Source: Diacronema lutheri (Eukaryota; Haptophyta; Pavlovophyceae; Pavlovales; Pavlovaceae). Taken from it: a stretch of DNA of 64,000 nucleotides. This document shows, one piece after another, positions 53,638-64,000 of this stretch. Location: assembly GCA_019448385.1 (NCBI GenBank), contig JAGTXO010000009.1, forward strand, positions 806,001 through 870,000, written 5' to 3'. The translations under genes and the position numbers were made by a program. Below the pieces are notes generated by a model. That model saw only the letters and a list, made by a program, of their open reading frames with translations. It ran no database searches and was not told the DNA's origin. Position 1 is the stretch's first letter. Each line of letters begins with the position of its first letter.

Positions 53638-55313
53638 TCAGCTGGCCGACGCGAGCAAGCGGTACGCCTCGAGCGCGTGCGCGAGCTGCAGCGCGTCCGG
53701 CAGAAGCGCCCACCACGGCTCGTCCTCAAGCTCGCGCTCGCTCGAGTAGGCAAGGTACGCCTTGAGCGGCGCGCGCGCGTCCCACGCGTCGGACGAGAGC
53801 TGCTCGGCGATCAGGTCGCGCAGTGCGGGGACAAGTGCGCCGAGGTCGAGGCGTGGCGCCGCGTCGGCGAGCTCGGCGCGCAGCTCGTGTGGGAGCGGCT
53901 GCTGGTACTTCTGGCAGACGGCGAGCGCGAGCGACGAGCCGCCGCGCCCGTGCTCGAGCGCAAGGAAGAGCGCGCCGAGGTGGCACAGCCGCACGTGCGT
54001 GCGCACCGCGGGCGTCGAGACGGCGGCCCACGTGGCAGGGTCCATGCGCAAGCCCTCGAGCGCGAATGCGTCGAGGAGCGTGTCGGCGCGCGCGTCCGCG
54101 CCGCCGCCGACCGCGCTCGCGAAGCGCGCGGCCTCCTCGACGAGGTTCATGAGCCGCGCGGCGTGCCGGTCGGTGTCGAGCTCGGCCCACAGCGCGTCGA
54201 GCACCGGCGGCGGCAGGGGCTGCTGCGGCAGCCGCGCGCGCAGCCTTCCGAGCAGCCCCGTGCGGTGCAGCTCGCCCGCGTACGCGTAGTGCTCGATGTG
54301 GAGCTCGATCGGCGTGGCCGTCGCGAGCAGGCGCGCGCGGAGCGCGCGCTCGGCCGCGCGGAACGCGCGCGCGCCCAGCGCGCCGCCCGCGTGGTGCGTG
54401 TGCAGCGCTTCGAGGAGCATCTCCCGCCGGAAGTGGACGAGCGCGCGGCGCGCGGCGGCGGGCGGCGTGCGGTGCGTGAAGCGCGGCAGCGCGCCGTCGG
54501 CGGCGAGGCGCGCGGCGTCGACGCCCAGGAGGGCAAGGAGCGCGTTGTGCGCGTTCGCGAGCGTCGCGAGCAGCTGGATCGTGCACAGGCCGTTCGCCTC
54601 GACGCCGCCGCCGGCTCCGCCATCGTGCACGGCGGGCAGCGAAAAGGAGACAGCGATGGAGGCACTCATCTGCACGTCGCCTACGCCCGAGCCCGACAGG
54701 TCGACGGCGCCCGCGCGGTTGAGGAATGGGTTGGCCTGGCACTCGTGCAGCTGCGCGACGAGCGGGAACGAGCGGTTGAACGCGTCGCAGTAGCGCGCAA
54801 GGCACGCGCGCGCAGCGCGCCGGCGCGAGCGCGGCAGCCTGCGGATCGCGTCGTCGTTGGTCAGCTCCGTCGCCTGCTCGCGCCGGATGGGCGGCGAAGC
54901 GAGCGCCTCGAAGAGGAACGCGTGCCACTCGAGCACGTCCGCAATCGCGCCCACCGCGCACGCGCGCCGCTCGTCGCGCAGCAGCTCGGCGATGAGCGGG
55001 CACGCGCGCGCGCGCTCCGCGGAGAGCGCGAATGCGCGCCGCGCGGCCGCGTACGACAGGGGCTCGGCGGCGTGCCACACGGTGGGCGGCTCGGGCGAGC
55101 GCGGGCGCGCGCCCGCGCGCGCGACGGCGCGCGCGCGCGTGTCGGAGGTGAGGACCAAGCTGCCCGCCGTGTCGGAGGTGAGGACCGAGCTGCCCGCCGT
55201 GTCGGAGGTGAGGACCGAGCTGCCCGCCGTGTCGGAGGTGAGGACCGAGCTGCCCGCCGTGTCGGAGGTGAGGACCGAGCTGCCCGCCGTCGCAGCCCGC
55301 GGCGCGTCGGCGC

Positions 55314-55357
<44 letters not shown>

Positions 55358-57035
55358 TCCGCGCCGTCCGCGCCGTCCGCGCCGTGCTGGTGGATCTGCT
55401 CCCACAGCTCGTCACCATACGCTGCGCGCGCCGCCGCCTCTCCCGAGCCGTTGTCCATCTGCGCCTTCATCGCCGCGAGCACGCCGCGCATCGCCGTGTG
55501 CGACGCGAACACGGGCGCGACGACCGCCCGCTGGAATGCGATTTCAAAATCGGAGCGCTGGCGCGCGCTCTCAAACGTTGCGCGCCCAGCGGCCGTATGC
55601 GAGGGCGCGAGCTCCGCCAGCCGGTCAAGCACCTGCGTGCGCACGCATGCGCGCGACACACACACACACACACATACACACACACACGCACACACGCACA
55701 CACACACAAACACGGCGCAAAGGGCGGGGGAGGAGGGTGGGGGGGGGGGGGGGGGGGGTCAAAGATCAAAGAGTGTGCGTGCGGCGCGTGCGTGTGGCCT
55801 CGCCCAACTCGAGCGCGCAGGCAACGGCGATCGGCGCGAGCCTTTGCGAGCGCGGGTCCAAGCACAGCCGCCCGCGCATCACGTTGCGTGCCAATGTGCC
55901 GCGCACGCGCACGCCCGGAGCGTCACACGGCCCGGACGCGGCGGGGCCCGGGACGCGCGCACATCGCGCGCGCGTGCGCGCAACGTGCTGCGCGCGCGCG
56001 CGCACCGCGTGCAAGCAGATGGCGAGGTCCGCGTCGGAAAGCTCGGTGCGCTGCGCGAGAGCGAGCCAATCGGCGTCGACCGTGTGCTGCAGAAATGCAC
56101 TCGCCCATGCGCGCTGATCGGGCCGCTTGAGCAGTCGTAACACAGCCTCGTTGGACCGAGACGCGTGTAGGCCGCTCGTGCTCTCGCCGACGGCTGTCGC
56201 GACGCGCTGCGGCGCGGGCGGCGCGGGCGGCGCGGGCGCGGCGTCCTTGCCGCGCGCGCCAGCGCCGCCGCGGGCGCGCGCCGCGCCGCTTCCGCCGCCG
56301 CTCCCGCCTGCCGAGCGCGCGCCGCCGCCATTGTTTCCGCCATCGTGTCCGCCATCGTGTCCGCCATCGTGTCCGCCATCGTTGAGGTTTTCAATGCCCG
56401 GCACGCCCGCAACGCCCGCGTCGTGGAGGCACGCGCCGACGGCCATGCGCGCGAGCAGCGCCAAGTTGAGCAAGATACGGAGCACGAGGTTGCTCGTCGG
56501 GTCCGCGCGCGGCAGCATATCGACCGGCAGCTCGGGCGCGCGCATCGACGGCACGTCGTAGCCGACGACGACGCCCGCCGCCTCCTCGGACGCGCCGCGC
56601 TGGTTCGCGGCGGCGTCGGTCGCTCCGTGCAACTTTGAAACCCACGCGCGCGTCGTGCGCTCGTTGCTCGCGCCGAGCGCCTGCACGAGCGCGTCGACCG
56701 CGTCCCTGTCCTTGCGCGCCGCGCGCGCGACGAGCTCCTCCGTCGTGCCGAGCCGCACGACGCCTGCGACGGCGTTGTGCTGCTCGCCGCCTATTTTGGC
56801 GCCGCATGCCGGGCAGGTGGCGATCTGCGCACGATGGGGCAGGCGCGCGGAGGGCCGTTTCAAAATGGGCGGGAGGGGCGCGCCCACCGCGAGAAGAAGG
56901 CCGCCCTTCGCGGTGCCCGCCCTTCGCGGTGCCCGCCCTTCGCGGCGCCCGCCCTTCGCGGCGCCCGCCCTTCGCGGTGCCGGCCCTTCGCGGTGCCCGC
57001 CCTTCACAGTGCCCGCCCTTGGCAGCGCCCCCCCC

Positions 57036-57096
<61 letters not shown>

Positions 57097-57129
57097 CAGC
57101 CGCACGCACGCACCTGCATGCCCTTCGCG

Positions 57130-57185
<56 letters not shown>

Positions 57186-57454
57186 CAGCCGCACGCACGC
57201 ACCTGCATGGGCATCGTGCACCCGCCGATAGAGTAGAGGTGGCCGTTGGGGCAGCGGTACCTGCGCGCGCACGCCAAGCAGCGCGCCACGTGTGGCCGGT
57301 GGCAGCACGAAACGGTAAGCGTCAAGGTAACGGCCGACACCCCCCCCCCCTCCCCCCTCCCCACCTGCCCCGCCCGCCCGAGCAGCCGGCCCGCGCGCGC
57401 AAAGCAACCGACGACCCAGCCCCCTGCCAATCCCCCTCCCCTCCCCCTCCCACC

Positions 57455-57485
<31 letters not shown>

Positions 57486-60400
57486 ACCCCCTCCAGGCCC
57501 GCGCGCGCATACCAACCGACGTAGCCCAGCGCCTGCAGCAGCCTCTCGGCCTCGGTGCCGCCGTCCATCGCGGGCATGTACGAGCGCGCCTGCGACGCGG
57601 GGTCAAGCAGCACCGCGTGCAGCCAGCCGCCGGCCATCCCCGCCGCCGCGCGCAGGCAGACGGCGACGCCCACTTGTCGCACGAGCGCGTGCCGCGCGGC
57701 GCTCGGCGCCGCGCGGCCCGCCGCCGTGCCGCGCGCGAGCGCCGCGTCGTGGAAGGCGCCCGGCGCGAGGCCGAGCGCGCCGATCGCGACCGCCGCCGTG
57801 CGCAGCGGCGAGGGCGCAAGCGCGGACCGTAAAACGGACGCGAAGAGTGACGAAACGCGCAGCCGGTGGGGTGCGTCCACGTCCGGCCGCGCGCGCCACG
57901 CGGCGTCGAGCACGGGGTCGGTCGTCGCGCACATTGCCACGGTGAGCGTGAGCACGGAGCCCACGTCGGCGGAGAGCGCGCGCACCGCCGCATCGGCGGC
58001 GAGCGCGCGCTGCGCCGCCGCCTCGCCACCGGACGCCTCCCACGCGGTCGGCAGCCTCGCCCTCCGAGCCCACGCGTCCGCGCGCTCGAGCGCGTGCCGA
58101 CTGCGTGCGAGGAGCGCGAGGGTAAGCAGCGGCGGCGCGGCGGCGCGCATGACCGCCGCGCCGCCGCCGCGGCGCACAGGCAGCCACGGCACGTCGCGCG
58201 GCGCCTCGGACAGCAGCGCGAGCAGCGCCTCGCACCCGCCGTCGCGCGCGACCAGCCGGAGCGCGAGCAGCGCCGCGTCGCGCGATTCGCCGAGCGCGGC
58301 CGCCGCGCGCGCGTGCCGCGCGAGCAGCGCGCCCACGCCACCGCCGCCCGCGAGCGCGCCCGGCACGCCCGGCGCGCCGTCGTCTGCCCGCGCGCTGAGC
58401 TGCACGTGGCGCACGAGGTCCTTGACGTAGGCGCGCACGTCGTGCTTGGCCCACGCGACCGCCTCGAGTTGCCGGACTGTCCGGCGCAGGCCGCCATGGC
58501 AGTTCAGTGCGGCGGCCAAGTCAACCGGCGCGACCGGCTCGGCCAGAGCGCCACCGGCGTCGCCGCGAGCGCGGCGAGCGCCGCCACCGCGCGCCGCCGC
58601 CGCGTCGCCGCCCGCGCCGCCGCGCGCGCCGCCGCGCGCGCCGCCGCGCGCGCCGTCCGCGGCGCCGATGCACAGCTCGATGTAGCGCACGAACTCGACA
58701 ACCGCGGCGCCACCATGCTGGCACAGCGCGTCGAGCGCGCGCGCGGCGCGCACGCTCACCGCCGACTCCGCCGGCCGGCGCGCGGCACGCACGAGCTGCA
58801 TGAGCAGGCTTCGCCGGACTGAAACGGTTACGCTTCCCGGCGCGAGCGCGGCGGCGAGGCCGCGCGCGGCCGCGATGGCGGACGGCGGCGCGGATGGCCC
58901 GCCGAGCCCGCCGACGATCGCGGCGAGCGCGGCGAGGACCGTCTCGCTCGGCCCGGTGGCTTCGCGCGCGGTCGATGCAGCCGCGCCTCGTCGCGGCCGC
59001 CGCGCGCCGTCAGCCGCGCCGTCCGCGCCGTCCGGACTGTCCGGGCGGTCCACTTCGGGCCCAGTCAAAATGTCTGCGGCGAGGCCATCGATCAAGTCAC
59101 CGACGAGGCTCGCCGGGCGTGGCGCCATTGCGATTGCCGCACCGACGATCCGCTCGAGCGCGACGAGCGAGCCGGACATCGCCTGCGCCGACGCGCATGC
59201 ATCGCTCATCTCGCAGAGCGCGCGCGCGCCGCCCGCCGCGCCAAACGCGCGCGCGCCGCCTGCCGCGAGCGCGGGCACGCAGACGCGCGCGACGAACGTG
59301 CGGAGCGCCTTGGCATGCGCCCACGCGCCGCGCGCGCCGGCGAGCGCGCGCGCCACGCCCGCCTCGAGGCGCGCCACGCCCGCCTCGTCGTCGCGCGCAT
59401 CGGCGGTGCCGTCCGCACGCGCGCCGACGGGCGCGCCGCTCGGGCCCGGCGCCGCGTAGCTGAGGAGTGCGCTCGCGTGCATGTCGACGGCCCAAAGCGC
59501 GCTCTCCCATCTGCACAGCCAGCCGCCGAGCTCGGCGCCGTCAAGCGCCGTCCGCGCGACGGCGTCAAAGCCGTTGAGGAACGCCGTGCACACGGCGGTG
59601 ACCGCCGCGCAGTCGACGGCGCGCACGCCCCCGCCCGAGTCCGCCGCGGCGATCACGGCGCCGAGCGCGGACGCGGCGATGGCCGTCGCAACGGTCGGCG
59701 GCGCGCGCGCGAGCGCCGTCGAGATGAGCGCGCGCAGGTGGAGCAGGCGCGGGCCGTGCAGCGCCAGCGCGAGGTGCACGGCGGCGGGCGACTGCAGCGC
59801 CAGGCGGCCCGGCGCGGCCGCGCGCAGCACGGCGGCGTGCAGACCGATCGACTGGTCGGCGGTAAGGTGCGGCACGGGCCAGCTGCTCATCAGCGTCACG
59901 TCGTGCACGTAACGGTCCATCGCGCCGACCAGCAATGGCGGCCGCCGCACGCTCGGGCCCACCTCGTCAAGCCCGGCACCGTACAGTTGGCGGCCAAGCG
60001 CCGACGCGCGCTCGAGCGCGTGCTCGAGGCGCGCGCGCGCGGCGGCGCGATGCGCGGCGTCGTCGTCCGCGCCGTCGCTCTCGCTGCCGCCCGGACCGCC
60101 GTCCTCGCCGCCGCTCGAGTCGCGCTGACCCTCGCCCTCATCGTCGCCGTCGCCATCGCCGTCGCCTGCGGCGATCTGCTGCGCGCGCGCGGGCGCGCGC
60201 CCGTCGATCAGTCGGACGAGCGCGCGCAGCTCCTCCGCGACGGCGGGCGATGCGAGTCTCGCGGCGATGCGATGCGAGAACGGGAAGCGCGCGTACATCG
60301 GCCCATAACGGCCCGAGTTGGCGCAGTGCACGGGCGCGGACGCGTCCGCGCCGCCGATCGCGGCGGCAAATGCCTCGAGCGACGCCGAGCCGCCGCCGTC

Positions 60401-63400
60401 CGCGCCGCCGCCGTCCGCGCCGCCGCCGTCCGCGCCGCCGCCGGGGGGGCTGGGCGCCGCGGGCAACTCGAACGTTACGCGCGCCATTTCAAACCAGAGC
60501 GTTTCGTCCGCGCTGCCCTCGCCAGCACGCGCGAGCGCGCCGAGGCCGCCGTTCGCGTCAAGCGCGCGCACCGTCGCCGCGGCCGCGCGCACGACGAGCT
60601 CGCTGAGCGCCGAACGAAGCGCCTGCCGAAGCGAGCCACCGTGCACGTCGGCGAGCGCTAGCGCGACGTGCGCGTGCACGCCGTTCGCGCCGCGCGCGCG
60701 CTCGGCGGCCGTGAGCACGGCCGCAATGCCGCGCTCGAGCAAGGCGGCCAGCTTCGGCTTTGCGCGCAGAAGCGCGCGCACGACTTGAATGCGCGCGCCG
60801 CCGTGCGCGCGCGCGCGCGGAACACCAGCAACGCCGCCATGCTCAAAGCTGCGTGCGTCGCCACCACCGCCATTGCCCTGCCCGCCCTCTGCGCCAATTG
60901 GCGGGAGCGCGAGCGCCAGAATCGACTGGAGTCTCGCGCGCACGAGCCGTGCGAGCGCGCGCGCGCCAAGGGCGTTCACGAGCTCGAGCGTCGAGCTGTC
61001 GAGCATGCGCGCTGTGCTCAGCACGTGGCCACTTGCGCGCGCGCCTCCACCGCCACTCGCGGGCGCACTTTCGACCACCACGTCGGCGGGCGCGTCGGCA
61101 AGCGCGGCTTGGTCGGCGTCTACGGAGGCGACGTCGTCGTCGTCGTCGACGCCCTCCGGCCGCACGTCGTCCAGCGCGAGCGCGAGCCACGGCCGCACAA
61201 GGTCGAGCGAGAAAGCGCGCTGCGCGCAGCGGTGGCCGGGCGGCAGGTGCACGGCGAGCATCACCGAGGGCAGCACAGCGCACCGCATGTGCGTGCCCGC
61301 GACCACGCTGCCGGCGGCGCGGCGGCGCGCGTCGGCGCGCTCGAGCGCCATCGCGCGCTCGCGCTGAAGTGTGTGCAGGGTGAGGGGCAGAAGCTGGCTG
61401 GCGCGCGCGGCGACGGGGTCAATCTGCAGCACGAGCAGCGGTCGGCCGCCCGCGCCCGCGCTTCCGCCGCCGCCGCGACCGCCGCCGCTGCCGCCGCCGC
61501 GACCGCCGCCGCTGCCGCCGCCGCTGCCGCCGCCGCTGCCGCCGCCGCTGCCGCCGCCTTCACTCCCGCTCTCGGCGCACGCGCCCGCCTCGTCGTCTCC
61601 AGCAGCGCCCTCCGCGTGCTCGTCATAATAGCCGCGCACGATGGCGCAAAGGCCTTCCTCCGAAGGCACGGCGGCGAGCGACACAAGCGTAACGGCGCGC
61701 TCGGCGGCGATGCCCGCGCGCAGCGCGAGCTCGGACAGATGCGACGCTGGCGAGCGCGTGAGCAGCAGCAAAAGTCGCGCGCCGTTGTCACCGCCGACGC
61801 CGTCGCTGGCTCCACCACTGATCCCGCCACCGAGCCCACCGCCGCCACCGCCACGACCGTGGCCACCACCACCACCGCGCGCTGCATCAGCGTGCACGAC
61901 ATCGCCGCGCACGCCGGCGCCGTACGCGCGCACGAGCGCGCGCGCGTCTGCGGCAGGGCTGTCGACGCCATCGTCGTCGTCCTCTCGGCCGCCCCCGCCC
62001 CCGCCCCCGGCCCCGCCCTCGCCACCGCCCCTGTCGCCGTCCGCGGCCGCATTGGCCGGCGGCGCAATTGGGTGCGGGTCGTACGCGCGCAAGATGGAGG
62101 CGAGATCAGCATGGCGGGCGAAGTAGAGCGCGGCAAACGCCGAACTCGCCGCCGCGTCGCCGGGCGCCGCGGCGCGCGCGCCGATGGGCAGGAGCGTGCG
62201 TGCGAGCACTGCGCACACGTGCGCGCGCAGCCGGCGCCACGCCGCCGTCGCCGGCTCGGGCAGCTCGAGCTCGTCGGCGTCGATGCGGTCGGTGGCGCGG
62301 CGCCCGCCGCGGCAGCCCGTCACCGCCATCACTGCTGAGGCGACCGTGCCGTCGTGGAAGCCGCAAAAGGTCGCCTGTTGCGATGGTGCGTTCGACGCTT
62401 CGCACACCGCCGCGCACCACGCGGCGACCTGCGCGCAGAGCAGGCGCTGCGCGGCCGTGAGCATGTCGGCCGCGGTGAGCAGTTGCTTCTCGAAGCGGTT
62501 GAGGAGGGGCAGGTCGAGCGAGGTGAGCGCATGCGACGCCTCGACGACGACGACGAGCTTGAAGCCGGAGACGACGGCGCAGAGCTGCGAGCGCGCGCCG
62601 ATCGCAATCCGGAGTAACCGCTGCCCTGCTCGTAGCACGTATCTAACGGTCGGAATAGACGCCGCGACAAGATTGGACGGAGCGGGCGGCGGCGGGGTGA
62701 GGGGGTGCACAGACGACGGCAGTCGCGCACGCGCGCGATGGATGATGGCGGGCAGCGCGTCGCGCACGCTGAGAGTGCTGCGTGCGCGCAGGCGTTTGGG
62801 CGCACGCAGCAGCCGCAGCGCGCGCGCTCTGCGCTCGTGCGCGCGCTCTGCGCGGCTCGTGCAGGCGCGCTGCGCGAGCGCGCACCGCTGGTTGAGCACG
62901 TCGTACAGCGCCTCGTACAAGTTGTCGTGGTTGACGAGCACGACGGTGCGACCGCGCGCCATTGCCGTCTTGACGGAGTTGATCTGACGAATCAGCGTCA
63001 GCTCGGAAATGTCCTCGCTGAATTGGGACGCGAAGAGAACGTCCGTGCGCGCGTCGTCGAGCAAGCCGCTCGCGCGCAGCAGGCCGACGGCGGCCGCATT
63101 GCGCGTGCAGAGCATCAAATGGCGCGTGGTGAGCGACTCGGCCTCAAGGTTGGCGGCGACGAGCTCGAGGACGGGCGGCAGCTCGATGTCAGCGAAGGGC
63201 GATGCGCTGGCCCCGCCGCCATTGCTCGCCGGGCGCTCGGCTGATGCGGCGGCGCGTGTGACGGCGGCGGTCGGCCCGGCGGCGGGCAGCGCGGTGTGCT
63301 GCGCGAAGCACTTGTCGAGGAACGTGCCGAGCACGTGCCGCGTGAGGCGCGGCTGGCCGCCAAAGTTTCGGCAGAGCGCATACGCGAGGAGCGCCTGCGT

Positions 63401-64000
63401 GAGCTCCTTGCTCGGCTGCTTGACCAGCTCGTACCGCAGCAGCTTGACGAGTGCAAAGTAGTCGCGCGAGCCGATCCACTCGCGCCCGCCTTCCGACAGC
63501 GATGCCTGCCGCAGGTAGATGTCGTGGTAGGCTTGGGAGAGCGGACGCAGCCATGGCAGCAGCCGGCGCAGGCCTGAGCTCTGCCGGCGAGCGGCGAGCG
63601 GCGCGCCCGGCGGAGGCGTCCACGATGGCTGGCGCGCGGCGGCGTGCCGAGGAATGCCGCCGCTCGCGCCGACGGCCGCGCTCGCGCTGACGTCCGTCGC
63701 GTTTTCCGACTCAGGCGGCAGAGGCGCGCCTGCGCCGGGCGCGCTGGTGGGCGCACCCGCGGCGGGCGAGAGTGCCGCGCCCGAGAGGATCGAGATGGTC
63801 GTCAGCTCGAGGTCGGTCGAGCTCGGCTCGGTGCGGCGCAGGCAGACCGAGCGGTTCATCTTGGCAGGGTCGAGGGCCTGATGAGAGAACGGGGCGCGCG
63901 GCGGGGGCGTGTAAACTTACGGGACGTGGGGGCACGTGGGCCACAACCGTGCGGTCGATGTGATCGCGCGCGACGCCGGTCGACGCGGATCCAAGTGAGC
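53638..64000 (-). CDS. RNF213-like (mysterin-type) E3 ligase, C-terminal part; runs off the window
   Basis: Exons, 5' to 3': beyond 64000-63921, 63877-62886, 62642-57513, 57260-57203, 56824-56006, 55632-53638. The first shown exon reads ALDPAKMNRSVCLRR, typical of the RNF213 AAA region; then VVLVNHDNLYEALYDVLNQR joined to YVLRAGQRLLRIAIGA, and KLVVVVEASHALTSLDLPLL with NRFEKQLL. The RZ finger is rebuilt by splicing: YRCPNGHLYSIGGCTMPMQ joined to IATCPACGAKIGGEQH. RNF213 is a giant AAA ATPase and E3 that ubiquitinates lipids and proteins at lipid droplets and intracellular bacteria, and its RZ finger is needed for the latter. I see no RING finger between the AAA and RZ regions. Long Gly-rich and Asp/Gly linkers are inserted, and the last exon has a ten-residue repeat. 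The N terminus lies outside the window. Confidence 0.85.
55139..55290 (-). repeat. 30-bp coding minisatellite in the RNF213-like gene
   Basis: Five tandem copies of a 30-nt unit (plus-strand text GTGTCGGAGGTGAGGACCGA, then GCTGCCCGCC) encode TAGSSVLTSD repeats. The copies are nearly identical; one has a single change giving Leu. Confidence 0.95.
55658..55758. repeat. (CA)n microsatellite followed by a G20 tract in an intron
   Basis: ACACAC-type repeats from about 55658 to 55711 and a G run at 55739-55758, both inside the inferred RNF213-like intron 55633-56005. Confidence 0.9.
56903..57030. repeat. 16-bp minisatellite in an RNF213-like intron
   Basis: Eight tandem copies of GCCCTTCGCGGTGCCC or close variants, inside the 378-nt intron 56825-57202. 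Confidence 0.9.
57038..57209 (-). repeat. Duplicated splice-donor cassette with C57 and C54 tracts
   Basis: The 26-nt sequence GGCAGCCGCACGCACGCACC followed by TGCATG occurs identically at 57095-57120 and 57184-57209. Each copy is adjoined on the left by a homopolymer (57 C and 54 C). On the coding strand each unit reads exon end ATGCAG, donor GTGCGTGCG, then a long G run. The right-hand copy is the functional donor of the RZ-finger exon. Confidence 0.9.
57457..57485. repeat. Poly-C tract in an RNF213-like intron
   Basis: A run of about 29 C inside the inferred intron 57261-57512, with a shorter C-run at 57341-57350. Confidence 0.85.

Noticed and set aside
55766-55990. Reading through 55990-55766 as RNF213-like coding sequence
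   Set aside because: The donor at 56005 and acceptor at 55633 join good coding text (CLHA-VLDRLAEL); the intervening frame is Arg-rich and includes repeats downstream.
56340-56385. CRISPR-like short direct repeats (CGCCATCGTGTC units)
   Set aside because: Coding Gly-Gly-His-Asp repeats in the RNF213-like exon, with no spacers.

Overview
This window is nuclear DNA from a very GC-rich microbial eukaryote. Genes contain short GC-rich spliceosomal introns, mostly with GTGCG-type donors and CAG acceptors. Neighbouring genes are packed head-to-head and tail-to-tail. A glutaredoxin carries a signal-plus-transit presequence with an AFAP-like cleavage motif, and a plastid glycolate/glycerate carrier is present. 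These point to an alga with a red-lineage secondary plastid. A haptophyte is my best guess, by inference only. Most lineage-neutral genes are recognisable: DDB1, kinesin-4, an RNF213-like protein, Mpv17, a REX exonuclease and a plant-type sulfotransferase/aminotransferase fusion.

Layout. 0-2.7 kb: PLGG1/LrgAB-type plastid carrier and a small presequence-bearing protein of unknown function. 2.7-6.1 kb: no intact gene, but a 44-bp tandem duplication that breaks a small ORF, a 36-bp-arm hairpin, and a frame-broken gene remnant. 6.2-16.4 kb: a stand-alone CaMKII association domain, kinesin-4, REX-type exonuclease, sulfotransferase/aminotransferase fusion, and an FkbM methyltransferase with an in-frame TGA. 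16.5-27.8 kb: XK-related membrane protein, SGNH esterase, Mpv17, glutaredoxin, PAN-cyclophilin, and a complete seven-exon DDB1. 28.2-32.5 kb: two divergent paralogous matrixin-type metalloproteases whose catalytic domain is interrupted by two membrane helices. 32.6-36.4 kb: membrane-anchored nucleoside-phosphorylase-like protein, a candidate small selenoprotein with a downstream SECIS-like hairpin, and a probable ciliary protein.

36.4-49.8 kb is the most unusual part: three consecutive minus-strand genes. The distal one encodes a protein of about 2,100 residues with an inactive-looking USP7-type fold at its N terminus and a complete-looking Fanzor (eukaryotic TnpB) RuvC nuclease at its C terminus. 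Directly upstream, in the same frame and separated by one TAA, is a gene encoding an active-looking USP cysteine protease, a second USP-like fold and a YqaJ-type PD-(D/E)XK nuclease. A third, unrecognised gene lies further upstream. Next to it (50.1-50.9 kb) are remnants of a PIF/Harbinger transposase and a Pif1/Helitron-like helicase. I read this as a candidate large mobile element, or a domesticated derivative, that combines an RNA-guided nuclease, an exonuclease and deubiquitinase modules. Its ends were not found.

51.0-64.0 kb: a JmjC protein and a strictosidine-synthase-like (APMAP) protein share a short G-tract-containing intergenic region. They are followed by the C-terminal part of an RNF213-like E3 with an RZ finger, which runs off the right edge. 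Long homopolymer G/C tracts recur, mainly in introns and short intergenic gaps.

Splice sites were placed by eye, from GT(GC)...AG signals that restore family-conserved reading frames. No search or alignment was run.
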